Positions 35,078 to 42,607 of a stretch of 52,256 nucleotides of DNA are shown piece by piece. The position numbers and the translations under genes are program-made. The DNA lies in contig CAYMEW010000031.1 of assembly GCA_964389755.1 (NCBI GenBank), forward strand, positions 1-52,256, given 5' to 3'. The stretch's first letter is position 1. The number at the start of each line of letters is the position of its first letter. Under the pieces are notes generated by a model, which did not search any database, was not told where the DNA came from, and was given only the letters and a program-made list of their open reading frames with translations. This DNA is from JBBSUQ01 sp964389755. GTDB taxonomy: Bacteria; Bacteroidota; Bacteroidia; Flavobacteriales_D; Crocinitomicaceae.

Positions 35078-35227
35078 CGTTGAAATGTTCGTGAATGTGA
35101 GGGCGCCTCCCCTGAAGTAGTTCGTCGATTAATCTGCCTAAGTGTTCTTGAGAACTACGGCTGTGCCCTGAAGTGTTTGTAAGTATTAGGGCGTGTCCTG
35201 AAGTGTTCGTGAGAACTACTTCAGGGG
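35078..35227 (+). repeat. Five-unit ~30-bp tandem array
   Basis: Units begin at about 35078, 35109, 35137, 35167 and 35197. The last three have a period of exactly 30 bases and share CCTGAAGTGTTCGTGAGAAC (units 3 and 2 differ from it at several places). A perfect 15-bp inverted repeat joins 35109-35123 and 35213-35227. Confidence 0.75.
35197..35226 (+). repeat. T-bulged hairpin element (tetraloop form)
   Basis: CCTGAAGT + GTTC, loop GTGA, GAAC, single unpaired T, ACTTCAGG: a 12-bp stem with one bulged T. The same design, with GTTC/GAAC replaced by CTTC/GAAG and a longer loop, appears at 52129 and 52189. Confidence 0.75.
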
Positions 35228-35360
35228 ACGGCCTTTCCGCTGTAGCGTCCTTGCGGCACTGTGGCTGAACGATGTTCACCCCGGCGGGCTTCCGCTGGTC
35301 GCCACCGGATGTGAAGTCAGCCCGACAGTCCCTCGGCGGCCGGCTGCCGCTTCTATGCCT

Positions 35361-36000
35361 CACGCGGAAGCGGTTTTGCCAACAACCCAAAATTCGTAAT
35401 GCACTGTTCCTAAACAAGAATAAGCGTTTCTAACGGTTAATTCAGCGGCTTTCAGGCAGATCGTTGGTGCAGGGTGCGTGCGAACGTTTGAACCACTCAA
35501 GTTACTTTTCTTTAATGAGGATTACCTCTTACCCGGCACGGAGACGGTTTTGCCAATAACTCAAAATCCATAACACTGTTCCTGAACAAGAATAGCCGTT
35601 TCTAACGGTTAATTCGGCGGTTTGAATTGGCGGCTTTCAGATAGATCGTTTGGTGCAGGTATTCGTGCGAACGTTTGAACCACCTAAGTTTCTTTGCTTT
35701 AATGAGAATAGCCGCCTGCCCGACACAGAAGCGGTTTTGCCAATAACTCAAAATTCGTAACACACTGATCCTGAATAAGAATAGCCGTTTCCTAACGGTT
35801 CGCTTTGTGGTTCGGAATAATAGTTTCATCCTAATGGTTTGATAGACACGCACACAATTAAACCTCCTAAGTTATTTTCCTTTAATGAGGATAGCCTCCT
35901 GCCTGGCGCTGAGGTAGATTTGCCAACAATTCAAAATCCATAACACTCTGTTCCTCAAAAAGAATAGCCGTTTCTAACGGTTCGCTCAGTAGCTTGATTG
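35361..36000 (+). repeat. Four diverged ~180-bp tandem repeats with a conserved hairpin
   Basis: Anchoring on TGCCAAYAA, the copies lie at 35377, 35551, 35738 and 35921 (spacings 174, 187 and 183). Each copy has TTTTGCCAA, a ACTCAAAATYC-type block, a TGTTCCT-AAGAATA block and a short hairpin (35422-35438, 35594-35610, 35783-35800, 35966-35982) built of AGCCGTT and AACGGTT. A TTTAATGAG block follows in each spacer. Substitutions and small indels separate the copies, so the array is old. Confidence 0.75.
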
Positions 36001-36085
36001 GGTGTGTGAATTTTTTTATAGAGTAACTTGTTTCAAATGCACTTTTTGCTTAACTTAAATAAGAGTTACTTCAAATTACCCTTTT

Positions 36086-36583
36086 ATGACACACAAACTC
36101 TCTCCCGGACACAGCTGTCCCGTTTGTTCCGATACCGTGGTCGGACGCTCAGACAAGATCTATTGTTCTGTTCAGTGTAAAAACAAACACCACCGCGAGT
36201 CCCGCAGACTCAACACTCCCTTAACGCGCGAACAGAATCGCAAACTGCTACGCAACTTAACCCTGCTCGAAGGACTGATGCGCGAAGCGAAGTTCATGCA
36301 CATTCACAAAGACGAACTCATCAAAAGAGGCTTTGACCTGAATTCGGTTACCGGAGTAGAAATTCAGGGAACGCGTTATCGTTTGAAGTGCTATCACTTC
36401 TCGTACACCCTTTCGGCAGATGGTATTTTGCATGTCACAAGACACGTAAAAGTACAGGAGAACCGGCCGGGCTTTTACGAGCGCTATGTCTGTGATCCGG
36501 TGCTCGGTTTATCCAGACCAGTATCCTCACTGAGTCGCAGGGAAAGGAGGCAGCAAGAGCGAAAGTTCAGGCAGCGGGAATAG
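36086..36583 (+). CDS. Small zinc-ribbon protein of unknown function
   Basis: A 165-residue protein. The N-terminus has a probable four-cysteine zinc site, CPVC (11-14) and CSVQC (27-31), with sequence like SDKIYCSVQCKNKHHRESRR, reminiscent of the small DUF2116/FCS-type zinc ribbons. The remainder (about 45-165) is strongly basic, with helices (REQNRKLLRNLTLLEGL) and a beta region (GVEIQGTRYRLKCYHFSYTL), ending in an Arg/Gln-rich tail (SRRERRQQERKFRQRE) that suits nucleic acid binding. I do not know a characterised homologue. It stands alone: the repeat region is upstream and a minus-strand operon lies downstream. Confidence 0.75.
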   Translation: MTHKLSPGHSCPVCSDTVVGRSDKIYCSVQCKNKHHRESRRLNTPLTREQNRKLLRNLTLLEGLMREAKFMHIHKDELIKRGFDLNSVTGVEIQGTRYRLKCYHFSYTLSADGILHVTRHVKVQENRPGFYERYVCDPVLGLSRPVSSLSRRERRQQERKFRQRE

Positions 36584-36629
36584 CAGGTTCAAAAAGTACG
36601 AACGGTAAATAACCTGAACGGCAAACAGA

Positions 36630-37022
36630 TCAAAAAATAACTTCACGAAAACAAAATTGCTGCATAGTCGACACAAGCGTTAAATACAGTTCGCCCTCCG
36701 GAGAGCGCGAATAATAAAATATTAGCCGGTCTGCAGCATCGTTTTCTTTTTCAAACACGATCGTCAACGGATTGATTTCGGATGATTTGTAAATATTCTG
36801 GCTGTCGCGGAAACGCATGAACCAGTCCTCTACCTGGTCGTCTGTAAGCGCTACATTAAATAAAAAATAGCTGCCTCCTTCTGCGACGAGTATCCAGTTG
36901 TGTAACTCTGCCGTGGTTCCGCGGAAAAAATGCTGTTCATCGCGATGTATTTTCACCGTTTCTGTCTGCCCCCATCCAATTAAGGTCCAAAACGAAAAGA
37001 TCAAAAATAATTTAGTCCTCAT
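36630..37022 (-). CDS. Small exported hypothetical protein
   Basis: A 130-residue protein with a signal peptide (RTKLFLIFSFWTLIGWGQ, 2-19) and a beta-rich remainder (WILVAEGGSYFLFNVAL, LIFYYSRSPEGELYLTLV). No family recognised. It is the last gene of the sigma factor operon, overlapping its neighbour by 11 bases, so it is very likely cotranslated with it. Possibly a secreted partner of the regulatory system encoded upstream. Confidence 0.7.
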   Translation of the reverse strand: MRTKLFLIFSFWTLIGWGQTETVKIHRDEQHFFRGTTAELHNWILVAEGGSYFLFNVALTDDQVEDWFMRFRDSQNIYKSSEINPLTIVFEKENDAADRLIFYYSRSPEGELYLTLVSTMQQFCFREVIF

Positions 37023-37419
37023 CCCTGACAGGCGTTAAATTCATAGACCACAATGCATACTCCCTGCCACTATCGCTTTTCCCGAAGATACAGGTAATAA
37101 AAACAGGAATACCAATGCCATCGTAGCCGATTTGAGCGCATACACTGTCCGGAATACGATTTCCTGCGATAGATAATTCCACATCGCTGTCCTGGTGAAC
37201 GTAATGAATTTTGAACGAAGTAACTTTAATCGTATCGGAACAGTGCAACCCTTCCGGCGAACAAAGCAGGTAATACGGGATCTCGCCATCCTGTACCCCG
37301 GAAACAGATGGCAGCGGAACAAGCATTTTTTTAAGCTGAATGTGTTCGGTCTGCTGGGCGAGAACAGTCGAATGGGCCAACAGGAAAAAACTATACAGCA
37401 GCCGTCTCGCCTTCCACAT
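37012..37419 (-). CDS. Small exported hypothetical protein
   Basis: A 135-residue protein with a signal peptide (LLYSFFLLAHSTVLAQQ, about 7-23). The mature part has two cysteines near the middle (LLCSPEGLHCSD) and a third and fourth later (VCAQIG, ITCIFG). No family is recognised. It overlaps the preceding 537-residue gene by 29 bases and the next small gene by 11, so the order and coupling suggest a fixed unit with the sigma factor. Confidence 0.7.
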   Translation of the reverse strand: MWKARRLLYSFFLLAHSTVLAQQTEHIQLKKMLVPLPSVSGVQDGEIPYYLLCSPEGLHCSDTIKVTSFKIHYVHQDSDVELSIAGNRIPDSVCAQIGYDGIGIPVFITCIFGKSDSGREYALWSMNLTPVRDED

Positions 37420-39004
37420 ATTTACGAATTTCTTCAGGACTTAAATGCGAATCACCGATCATCCGGAATGTGAGTTTCTGGGGAATTTCAGCATGCGTAT
37501 CCACTTCACTGACGCCAACCCGGTTGTGTTTGTCAATGACCAGCACCAGGTTTTCGCTCTTATGCTTCAATCCGAATAAGACCAGTCCATGCTCAGCCGG
37601 CCCACCGAAGGTGTAACGCAAATTTCGACGGCGGTCAAAAACAAAAATACGATCGGGGCTTATCGCCTCACCCGAGTCTTCCCAGGCAAGCACCGGTTGT
37701 TTTACGAACGGAGGCGGATAGTTTACTTTTTGATCACAATTGTAAAAACCAAAGGAAGTAATGTAAAAATCAGCGCGACGCTTTAATTCAGAAGCCATAA
37801 CGGCTTTTCGGGCATTTGCTTCGTGAAATTCAGCCTGCTCCACAACCTGTTCTTCGATGCGCAAACGCAGTTCCTGCATGGCTTCCTCAATCGTTTCCTT
37901 TCGATCTTCCAGTTCCTCCTTTTCACGTTGGTAAGAAGCATAGACCGTCGAAAACTCGTGTTCCGCCGCGTCGCGCTCTTTACCGGTAAGCACCGGACGT
38001 ACGTGGACGGAAAACTGCTCGTTCTTCCTGGAGAAAACGGCTACGTAACCGTTATGATCGTCGCGTTTGAGTTCAACTTTCGACCAGGTTTTTTGCGTAA
38101 AACTGTGATCGTACGCAGCCGTTTCTGTTACCTCAAACTCCACATTGCGCAGTTTTTCCAGCTCGGGATACTGCCGGCCGTCGAAACTCAGGTCAAAACG
38201 CTGTTTGCCTTCCACGGGAAGCTTAAAATCCACCTTTTGTGGCGCACGCAACTCTGCAAGTCGACCGTTCACGGTCTTTAACTCCCGTTCCCTCTCCCGA
38301 AAGGCAGTCCTCACTTCCTGCGGACTCGTTTCCGCAGGCTGCTTTACGAAGTTGGCCGGATAATTCTCCCAGTTTCCGGTGGCCTCATCGAGTCGCCAGA
38401 AACCGAAGGAACTGTCCGCGGTTTGTACAGGCATCGACACAAAAACACGCTGGTCCGCGGCAATATCCAGCGCATTACCGGCCCGGTCAAAAACACGTAG
38501 CTCGATCATGCCGGCAGACTCGAAAGCCTCCTGGTCACAGTCCATTTTCACACCGCTGAGGAAAACACCGGTTTTGTTGTAAAATTCGCGGGTTTTCAGG
38601 ATGGCTTCCTCAGCAGAGCCATGGACACTTCCGGCCGGAATAAACACCTCCGTACCTCCTTTCAGTACGATCCGGAAATTCGTTCGCGGGTCGAAAACAT
38701 GTGTTTCATATTCCGGTTCACTGGCCAAAGGCGGGTGAATGCATTCTGTGTCTTCCGGAAGTTTTTCTGTTAAAGTAATCGTTTGATCATGCGCCGTATT
38801 TTGGGTTGTTTGAAATGCTGTTAAACTGAGTGATACTGCCAGTGCAATGGTTGCCAGTCCGGCAGGTCCGTAGAACCACGGACTTTTCCAGATCGTTGGC
38901 TTCACCGTTTTATAGCTTTCCAGGATCTGGTTAAAATTCATTTTGGACCTGATCTGTTCCGCTTGTAGCGGAGGCCTGTCCAGATTGAGCTTGCGGTTTT
39001 TCAT
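37391..39004 (-). CDS. Single-pass membrane protein in a sigma factor operon (candidate anti-sigma factor)
   Basis: A 537-residue protein with a short cytoplasmic segment (1-40), one transmembrane helix (about 45-65, FYGPAGLATIALAVSLSLTAF split) and a large extracytoplasmic part. That part starts with a beta domain (about 95-200, VLKGGTEVFIPAGSV and ESAGMIELRVFDRAGN) of a type common in Bacteroidota exported proteins, followed by a mixed region, a long charged coiled coil (about 340-400, REKEELEDRKETIEEAMQEL) and a final beta region. The gene starts 7 bases after the sigma factor stop, the usual place for its anti-sigma factor, but no ZAS or FecR motif is seen, so the role is inferred from position and topology. 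Confidence 0.72.
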   Translation of the reverse strand: MKNRKLNLDRPPLQAEQIRSKMNFNQILESYKTVKPTIWKSPWFYGPAGLATIALAVSLSLTAFQTTQNTAHDQTITLTEKLPEDTECIHPPLASEPEYETHVFDPRTNFRIVLKGGTEVFIPAGSVHGSAEEAILKTREFYNKTGVFLSGVKMDCDQEAFESAGMIELRVFDRAGNALDIAADQRVFVSMPVQTADSSFGFWRLDEATGNWENYPANFVKQPAETSPQEVRTAFRERERELKTVNGRLAELRAPQKVDFKLPVEGKQRFDLSFDGRQYPELEKLRNVEFEVTETAAYDHSFTQKTWSKVELKRDDHNGYVAVFSRKNEQFSVHVRPVLTGKERDAAEHEFSTVYASYQREKEELEDRKETIEEAMQELRLRIEEQVVEQAEFHEANARKAVMASELKRRADFYITSFGFYNCDQKVNYPPPFVKQPVLAWEDSGEAISPDRIFVFDRRRNLRYTFGGPAEHGLVLFGLKHKSENLVLVIDKHNRVGVSEVDTHAEIPQKLTFRMIGDSHLSPEEIRKYVEGETAAV

Positions 39005-39011
39005 GTGCTCG

Positions 39012-39581
39012 TTAACTTTTATAAAATAGTTGTTTCATTCGTTCCAGTGCCCGAAAGGTCTTCACCTTTGCATTGTTCTCCGTGATGTCCATGATTTCGC
39101 CGATCTCCCGGAAAGAACGCTTCTCGAAATAACGCATTTCGATCAGTTGCAGGTCGTTCTCACGCAACTTACCGAGGCATGCGAACAAGCGTCTGCGGTT
39201 CTGCTCATTCTCCGCCTCATCTATCTCGGCAACCATGCCCGAAAGTTGTACCGTTTCAACGTTCACGGTACGCGTGTTCTTGCGGTCCCGGAAAGACTGG
39301 TACAATTCGCTTTTGGCGATGCGATACAACCACGATCCGAACGGTACGCCCCGGTATTCGTACTTGTGCAGGTTTTTCATCGCTTTTAAGAATACCTGCG
39401 AAGTCACGTCCGAAGCCAGTTCCGTATCATCCATCCGCTGGTAGATATACCGGAAGATCTGTTCGTGATACTTCTTGTACAAAACCCCGAAATGCGCGGG
39501 ATCCTGTTTCGCTCGCCTGATCCATTCGAGCTCTTCCTCAAGGAGCTGGACGGAATGGTGATACATCGGGTTCACTGTCAT
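39012..39581 (-). CDS. ECF-type RNA polymerase sigma factor
   Basis: A 189-residue sigma-70 family protein, with the ATG at 39581 preferred (the longer frame adds an AT-rich leader without similarity). Region 2 is seen at FGVLYKKYHEQIFRYIYQRM, DAELASDVTSQVF-like (ELASDVTSQVFLKA) and FGSWLYRIAKSELYQSFRDRK. Region 4 is the LRENDLQLIEMRYFEKRSFREIGEIM helix-turn-helix with NAKVKTFRALERM. It should direct transcription of an extracytoplasmic-response regulon, probably starting with its own operon. The operon order is sigma factor, membrane protein, two small exported proteins. No autoregulatory promoter motif could be recognised upstream. Confidence 0.9.
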   Translation of the reverse strand: MTVNPMYHHSVQLLEEELEWIRRAKQDPAHFGVLYKKYHEQIFRYIYQRMDDTELASDVTSQVFLKAMKNLHKYEYRGVPFGSWLYRIAKSELYQSFRDRKNTRTVNVETVQLSGMVAEIDEAENEQNRRRLFACLGKLRENDLQLIEMRYFEKRSFREIGEIMDITENNAKVKTFRALERMKQLFYKS

Positions 39582-39833
39582 AGTTTTTGGTTTATTTTCT
39601 AGTTTGTTTGATAAAGCTTGCAGGACTTTATACGGAGATAACAACTTTTTAAATAAAAGTTACACGTATTGGTATAACGAATTTTCGGATACGTTTATTA
39701 TGCTGATCCGCATCGGCAATTTCGGAGGCAATTGGCGGTAAGTTACACTTTTAACAGCTTTTATGCCTTTGAAACGAATAAGCAAAAACCTTCCGTCGGC
39801 TGGCTTGTTACTTTATAAACCAAAGAAAACGAC

Positions 39834-40739
39834 ATGAAGGGAACAATTCTATCACTGGCGCCGGTATTGCTGATATTACTGGCCTGCACCGGAAAGATCC
39901 GGAACGCTGAAGAAAAAGAGGTACGCATTAATGGTAACTGCGAAATGTGTGAAGAACGTATCGAAAATGCAGGCAACAAAGACGGTGAAGCTCAGGTAGA
40001 CTGGAACAGCGACACGAAGATCGCAAGCATCGTTTACGACCGGAAAAAAACTTCACTGGACGAAATCCTACAGCGAATTGCGAGTGCCGGACATTCAAGC
40101 GTACAGTTTCCAGCCGATAAAAACGCTTACGGCGGGCTTCCCGAATGTTGCAAATACGATAAAACGCTGAACGCAGATGCGCGCTATGACCTGGCATCCA
40201 TTAACAACAGCCCCGGGAAAACGGTATCCCGCGAAGCGGAACCGGAACCCGGGATCACGGAAAGTACAGCCAAACGCGCTGAGGCCACGGAAGAAATGAA
40301 AGCATCCCTGCTTGACGCTGCTCTTAAAGCATATTATGAGTTAAAGGATGCGCTGGTCGTCGAAAACGTAAAGGAGATCCACGAAGGAGCAATTCATTTC
40401 GAAGAGGAGATTCAAAAGTTGGATGTTACGCTCATACCGCGAAATGAATTGGATCTGTTGCAAAAAGAACAGAAAAAAATGGAGTTCCTCGCGCGAAAGA
40501 TCGGTGAAACCAAAAATGTGGAAGTACAACGCGAAAATTTTGCTTCGCTATCCGGAAGGTTTACCAACCTCCTTCGAAAATACCCGGCAGCCGATAAAGT
40601 TTATGTGCAGCGATGCAAGGAAAAATCAGATTACATCTGGCTGACCGAGGACGACGACCAGGTAAAAAACCCCTACTTTGGTCCGGACCTGCTCAGTTGC
40701 GGTGAAACGATTGAAAAGATCAAATCACGTATCGATTAG
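39834..40739 (+). CDS. HMA-domain and DUF3347 lipoprotein, probable metal-binding
   Basis: A 301-residue lipoprotein (signal VLLILLAC, lipid Cys18). Residues about 27-95 form a heavy-metal-associated domain with CEMC (Cys36, Cys39) where the family has MxCxxC, and the remaining beta-alpha pattern is visible. A second Cys pair (ECCKYD) follows near 113. The C-terminal part (about 155-300) matches DUF3347, a domain linked to copper efflux membrane fusion proteins: AYYELKDALVVENV, FASLSGRFTNLL and KNPYFGPDLLSCGE. Two usually conserved methionines of the canonical domain (CPM and MLxCGE, as I recall them) are replaced here (CKE and LLSCGE). It probably handles copper or another soft metal in the periplasm. 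No efflux pump is adjacent. Confidence 0.82.
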   Translation: MKGTILSLAPVLLILLACTGKIRNAEEKEVRINGNCEMCEERIENAGNKDGEAQVDWNSDTKIASIVYDRKKTSLDEILQRIASAGHSSVQFPADKNAYGGLPECCKYDKTLNADARYDLASINNSPGKTVSREAEPEPGITESTAKRAEATEEMKASLLDAALKAYYELKDALVVENVKEIHEGAIHFEEEIQKLDVTLIPRNELDLLQKEQKKMEFLARKIGETKNVEVQRENFASLSGRFTNLLRKYPAADKVYVQRCKEKSDYIWLTEDDDQVKNPYFGPDLLSCGETIEKIKSRID

Positions 40740-40740
40740 T

Positions 40741-41733
40741 TCAGTTTTCGAAAGGATGATCTAGGTAGGAGGTATCCGTCAGAGACTTTAAAAAATCAAG
40801 CAAATTCCCTTCTTCAGTTTTGCTTAAAGTAAAAACTGGTATTCGGTTATCCCTTAATAGATTATCATGCTGATAAAATCGGATTACCTCGCGCAGATCA
40901 GCCATGTTTCCGTCATGCATATAGGGAGCCGTAATCGCCACGTTTCTGAGTGAAGGTACCTTAAAACTTCCGATATCACTGCTGTCCTGTGTAACACGGA
41001 AGACGCCTGCATCTTCAGCCCCGGACTGGTAATAGCCGTTTTTAGCGGTTAAACCGTTAGTGAATAAAGGCAGTGCATGACAGGATACACAGTTCAGTTT
41101 TCCGGTAAATAACCGATACCCTTTTTTTTCACTGGCAGTAAGCACATCCTTCCCTTCAAAATAATAGGCATCGAATCGCGACCCGAAAGATGTCAGCGTG
41201 CGCTCATACGTGGAAAGACTTCGGGTAAGCACGTACGGATCGAAATCCCGGTCATAAAGTGCACGTGCAGCTTTTCTGTATTCCGCGATCGTATCAAGTT
41301 TTGCGATAAGTTCGCGCATGTCCATTCCCATTTCCGTATGCTCCAGTAAAGGCACGAGCGCCTGCATTTCAAGCGTGCTCACCCCGGCATCGTACATCAG
41401 TTTGCGTAAATAACCGCTGTTCAGAATGGAAGGCGTATTGCGCATTGCCTGCCGCCCGTATACGCCACGTGCAAGGGGTAAGCCGTCCGTAAAGGCCAGT
41501 TCGGGTCTGTGGCACCCGGCGCAGGACAGTGAATTATCGACCGACAGCCGTTTGTCAAAGAAGAGTTGCTCTCCCAGTTTCGCGCGTGCTTCCGAAAACG
41601 GGTTCTCTTCCGGATGCGGAACCGGGGGAATACGTGTAAAAGAGCGATCCTCGTTTCCGCAGGACGAAAACAAAAACAGGAATGTCATAAACACTCCTGC
41701 AACTACTCTCCGAAGACCGGTACTCACTTGCAT
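40741..41733 (-). CDS. Di-haem cytochrome c peroxidase family protein
   Basis: A 330-residue exported lipoprotein-like protein (FLFLFSSC, Cys25) with two c-type haem sites: CAGCH (71-75) and CVSCH (about 215-219). The family uses cytochrome c to reduce hydrogen peroxide in the periplasm, or in MauG relatives performs other oxidations. Other family blocks are LGEQLFFDKRLSVDNSLSC, FTDGLPLARGVYG and FKVPSLRNVAITAPYMHDGNMADLREV, the last bearing the C-terminal haem Met-type ligand region. It lies directly after the methyltransferase gene, with stop and start codons adjacent (TAAATG), and converges with the metal-binding lipoprotein. Confidence 0.92.
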   Translation of the reverse strand: MQVSTGLRRVVAGVFMTFLFLFSSCGNEDRSFTRIPPVPHPEENPFSEARAKLGEQLFFDKRLSVDNSLSCAGCHRPELAFTDGLPLARGVYGRQAMRNTPSILNSGYLRKLMYDAGVSTLEMQALVPLLEHTEMGMDMRELIAKLDTIAEYRKAARALYDRDFDPYVLTRSLSTYERTLTSFGSRFDAYYFEGKDVLTASEKKGYRLFTGKLNCVSCHALPLFTNGLTAKNGYYQSGAEDAGVFRVTQDSSDIGSFKVPSLRNVAITAPYMHDGNMADLREVIRFYQHDNLLRDNRIPVFTLSKTEEGNLLDFLKSLTDTSYLDHPFEN

Positions 41734-42501
41734 TTACTTGTATGCAATATACAAAATCTCCTTGGGGATGAGGCGGTAACGCTCCTGGAGTTCCGGACTG
41801 ATCTTTTCACTCACCGGGTATTCTTCCACACGGAAACCGGCCTCTTCCAGCCATTTCGGGTAATCGCGTCCGAACAGGCGCACATGATCTTTTTGCCAGT
41901 AATGCTTCTCGCGCTCCTCCGGAGAAGTGATCGTCGGGTCTTCAAATGTAAATTCGCGGGAAAAGTCTTGCGGAACCTGCATAATCGCCCATCCGCCTGG
42001 CTTCATGACGCGGTAAAGCTCTTTCAGACATTGTCGCGCATCCTGTACATGCTCCAGTACGTGGTTGCAAAATACCACATCGAAACGATTGTCCTCCAAA
42101 GGGATCGCATGCAGGTCGAAATGCAGGTCTGCAATGGGTGATTCCAGGTCACCGGTCAGGTATTCAAGATTCGGCTGTGCCTTGAAACGACCGTGAAAGC
42201 ACTGTTCAGGCGCAATGTGCAGGAGTTTGATCGGGCGGGTAAAGAAATCCGTTTCGTTCTTCAGGTAAAGCCAGATCAGGCGGTGACGCTCCAGTGTGAG
42301 GTCGTACGGACACAATACATTCTCGCGATGCGCCACATTCGAGCCGTACGAAAGGAATTTCGAAAAATGTTTTTCACAAACGGGACATTCAACCTTGTTT
42401 CCGCGATACAGCAGCGGTGCGATAAGCTTGAAAGGATAGCTGAGCCGGATAAGCAGCGGACGCGGAAGTTTGTTCAATAAAAAACGGTATACTTTTTTCA
42501 T
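41734..42501 (-). CDS. Class I SAM-dependent methyltransferase
   Basis: A 255-residue methyltransferase. It opens with a small Cys-containing segment (VECPVCEKHFSKFLSYG) resembling the zinc-binding N-terminus of some family members, followed by a Rossmann core: LLHIAPEQCFHGRF in the place of motif I, DLESPIADLHFDLHAIPLEDNRFDVVFCNHVLEHV and RVMKPGGWAIMQVP. The target is unknown; glycan or lipid methylation is typical for this type. The ATG at 42501 is chosen because the upstream ATG lies inside a TATTTTTG box at 42537-42544. It forms a minus-strand unit with the cytochrome c peroxidase gene, with zero bases between them. Confidence 0.85.
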   Translation of the reverse strand: MKKVYRFLLNKLPRPLLIRLSYPFKLIAPLLYRGNKVECPVCEKHFSKFLSYGSNVAHRENVLCPYDLTLERHRLIWLYLKNETDFFTRPIKLLHIAPEQCFHGRFKAQPNLEYLTGDLESPIADLHFDLHAIPLEDNRFDVVFCNHVLEHVQDARQCLKELYRVMKPGGWAIMQVPQDFSREFTFEDPTITSPEEREKHYWQKDHVRLFGRDYPKWLEEAGFRVEEYPVSEKISPELQERYRLIPKEILYIAYK

Positions 42502-42536
42502 AAAGGATGCTCGTGCGTGTGATCTGCAAAAATAAG

Positions 42537-42544
42537 CAAACAAT
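42537..42544 (-). promoter_or_regulatory. Putative -7 box for methyltransferase/peroxidase operon
   Basis: TATTTTTG on the minus strand, 35 bases before the ATG at 42501. It overlaps an upstream in-frame ATG, arguing for the shorter start. Confidence 0.45.
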
Positions 42545-42583
42545 AAGAACAGGCAGGTTTCTGAAAATGAAAATAATTCCTGT

Positions 42584-42591
42584 TAAATTTG
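42584..42591 (+). promoter_or_regulatory. Putative -7 box for the S9 peptidase
   Basis: TAAATTTG, ending 16 bases before the ATG at 42608. No clear -33 element. Confidence 0.45.
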
Positions 42592-42607
42592 CCTTTATTT
42601 CGTAATC

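Larger units (their letters stand above)
34985..36085. other. 1.1-kb repeat-filled region without a credible gene
   Basis: No open frame here resembles a protein. The left part (35078-35227) holds a ~30-bp tandem array ending in a T-bulged hairpin. The middle (about 35228-35360) is GC-rich and contains TTTCCGCTGTAGCG and GGCTTCCGCTGG-type blocks. The right part (35361-36000) is four diverged ~180-bp repeats. The last 85 bases are AT-rich and lead to the zinc-ribbon gene. Confidence 0.7.

Noticed and set aside
35078..35227. CRISPR array
   Set aside because: The 30-bp units follow each other without unique spacers, the units are imperfect, and no cas gene is nearby.
34989..35417. Open frame of 142 residues on the minus strand
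   Set aside because: It runs through the 30-bp tandem array and gives a repeated LTNTSGH pattern dictated by the DNA repeat; composition is not protein-like and it has no promoter or homologue that I know.
35602..35853. Open frame of 83 residues on the minus strand
   Set aside because: It is an open frame through one of the ~180-bp repeats; the frame is not kept in the other copies.
35361..36000. Integron attC array
   Set aside because: The hairpins do not show RYYYAAC/GTTRRRY core sites, no cassette frames lie between them, and no integrase was found.
34985..36085. tRNA, rRNA or known riboswitch in the large gene-free region
   Set aside because: No cloverleaf, CCA-end pattern or known riboswitch core was recognised by eye; a covariance-model scan would settle it.
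41035..41060. AGCCGTT-like hairpin inside the cytochrome c peroxidase gene
   Set aside because: It is imperfect and is explained by the codons of a conserved protein segment.
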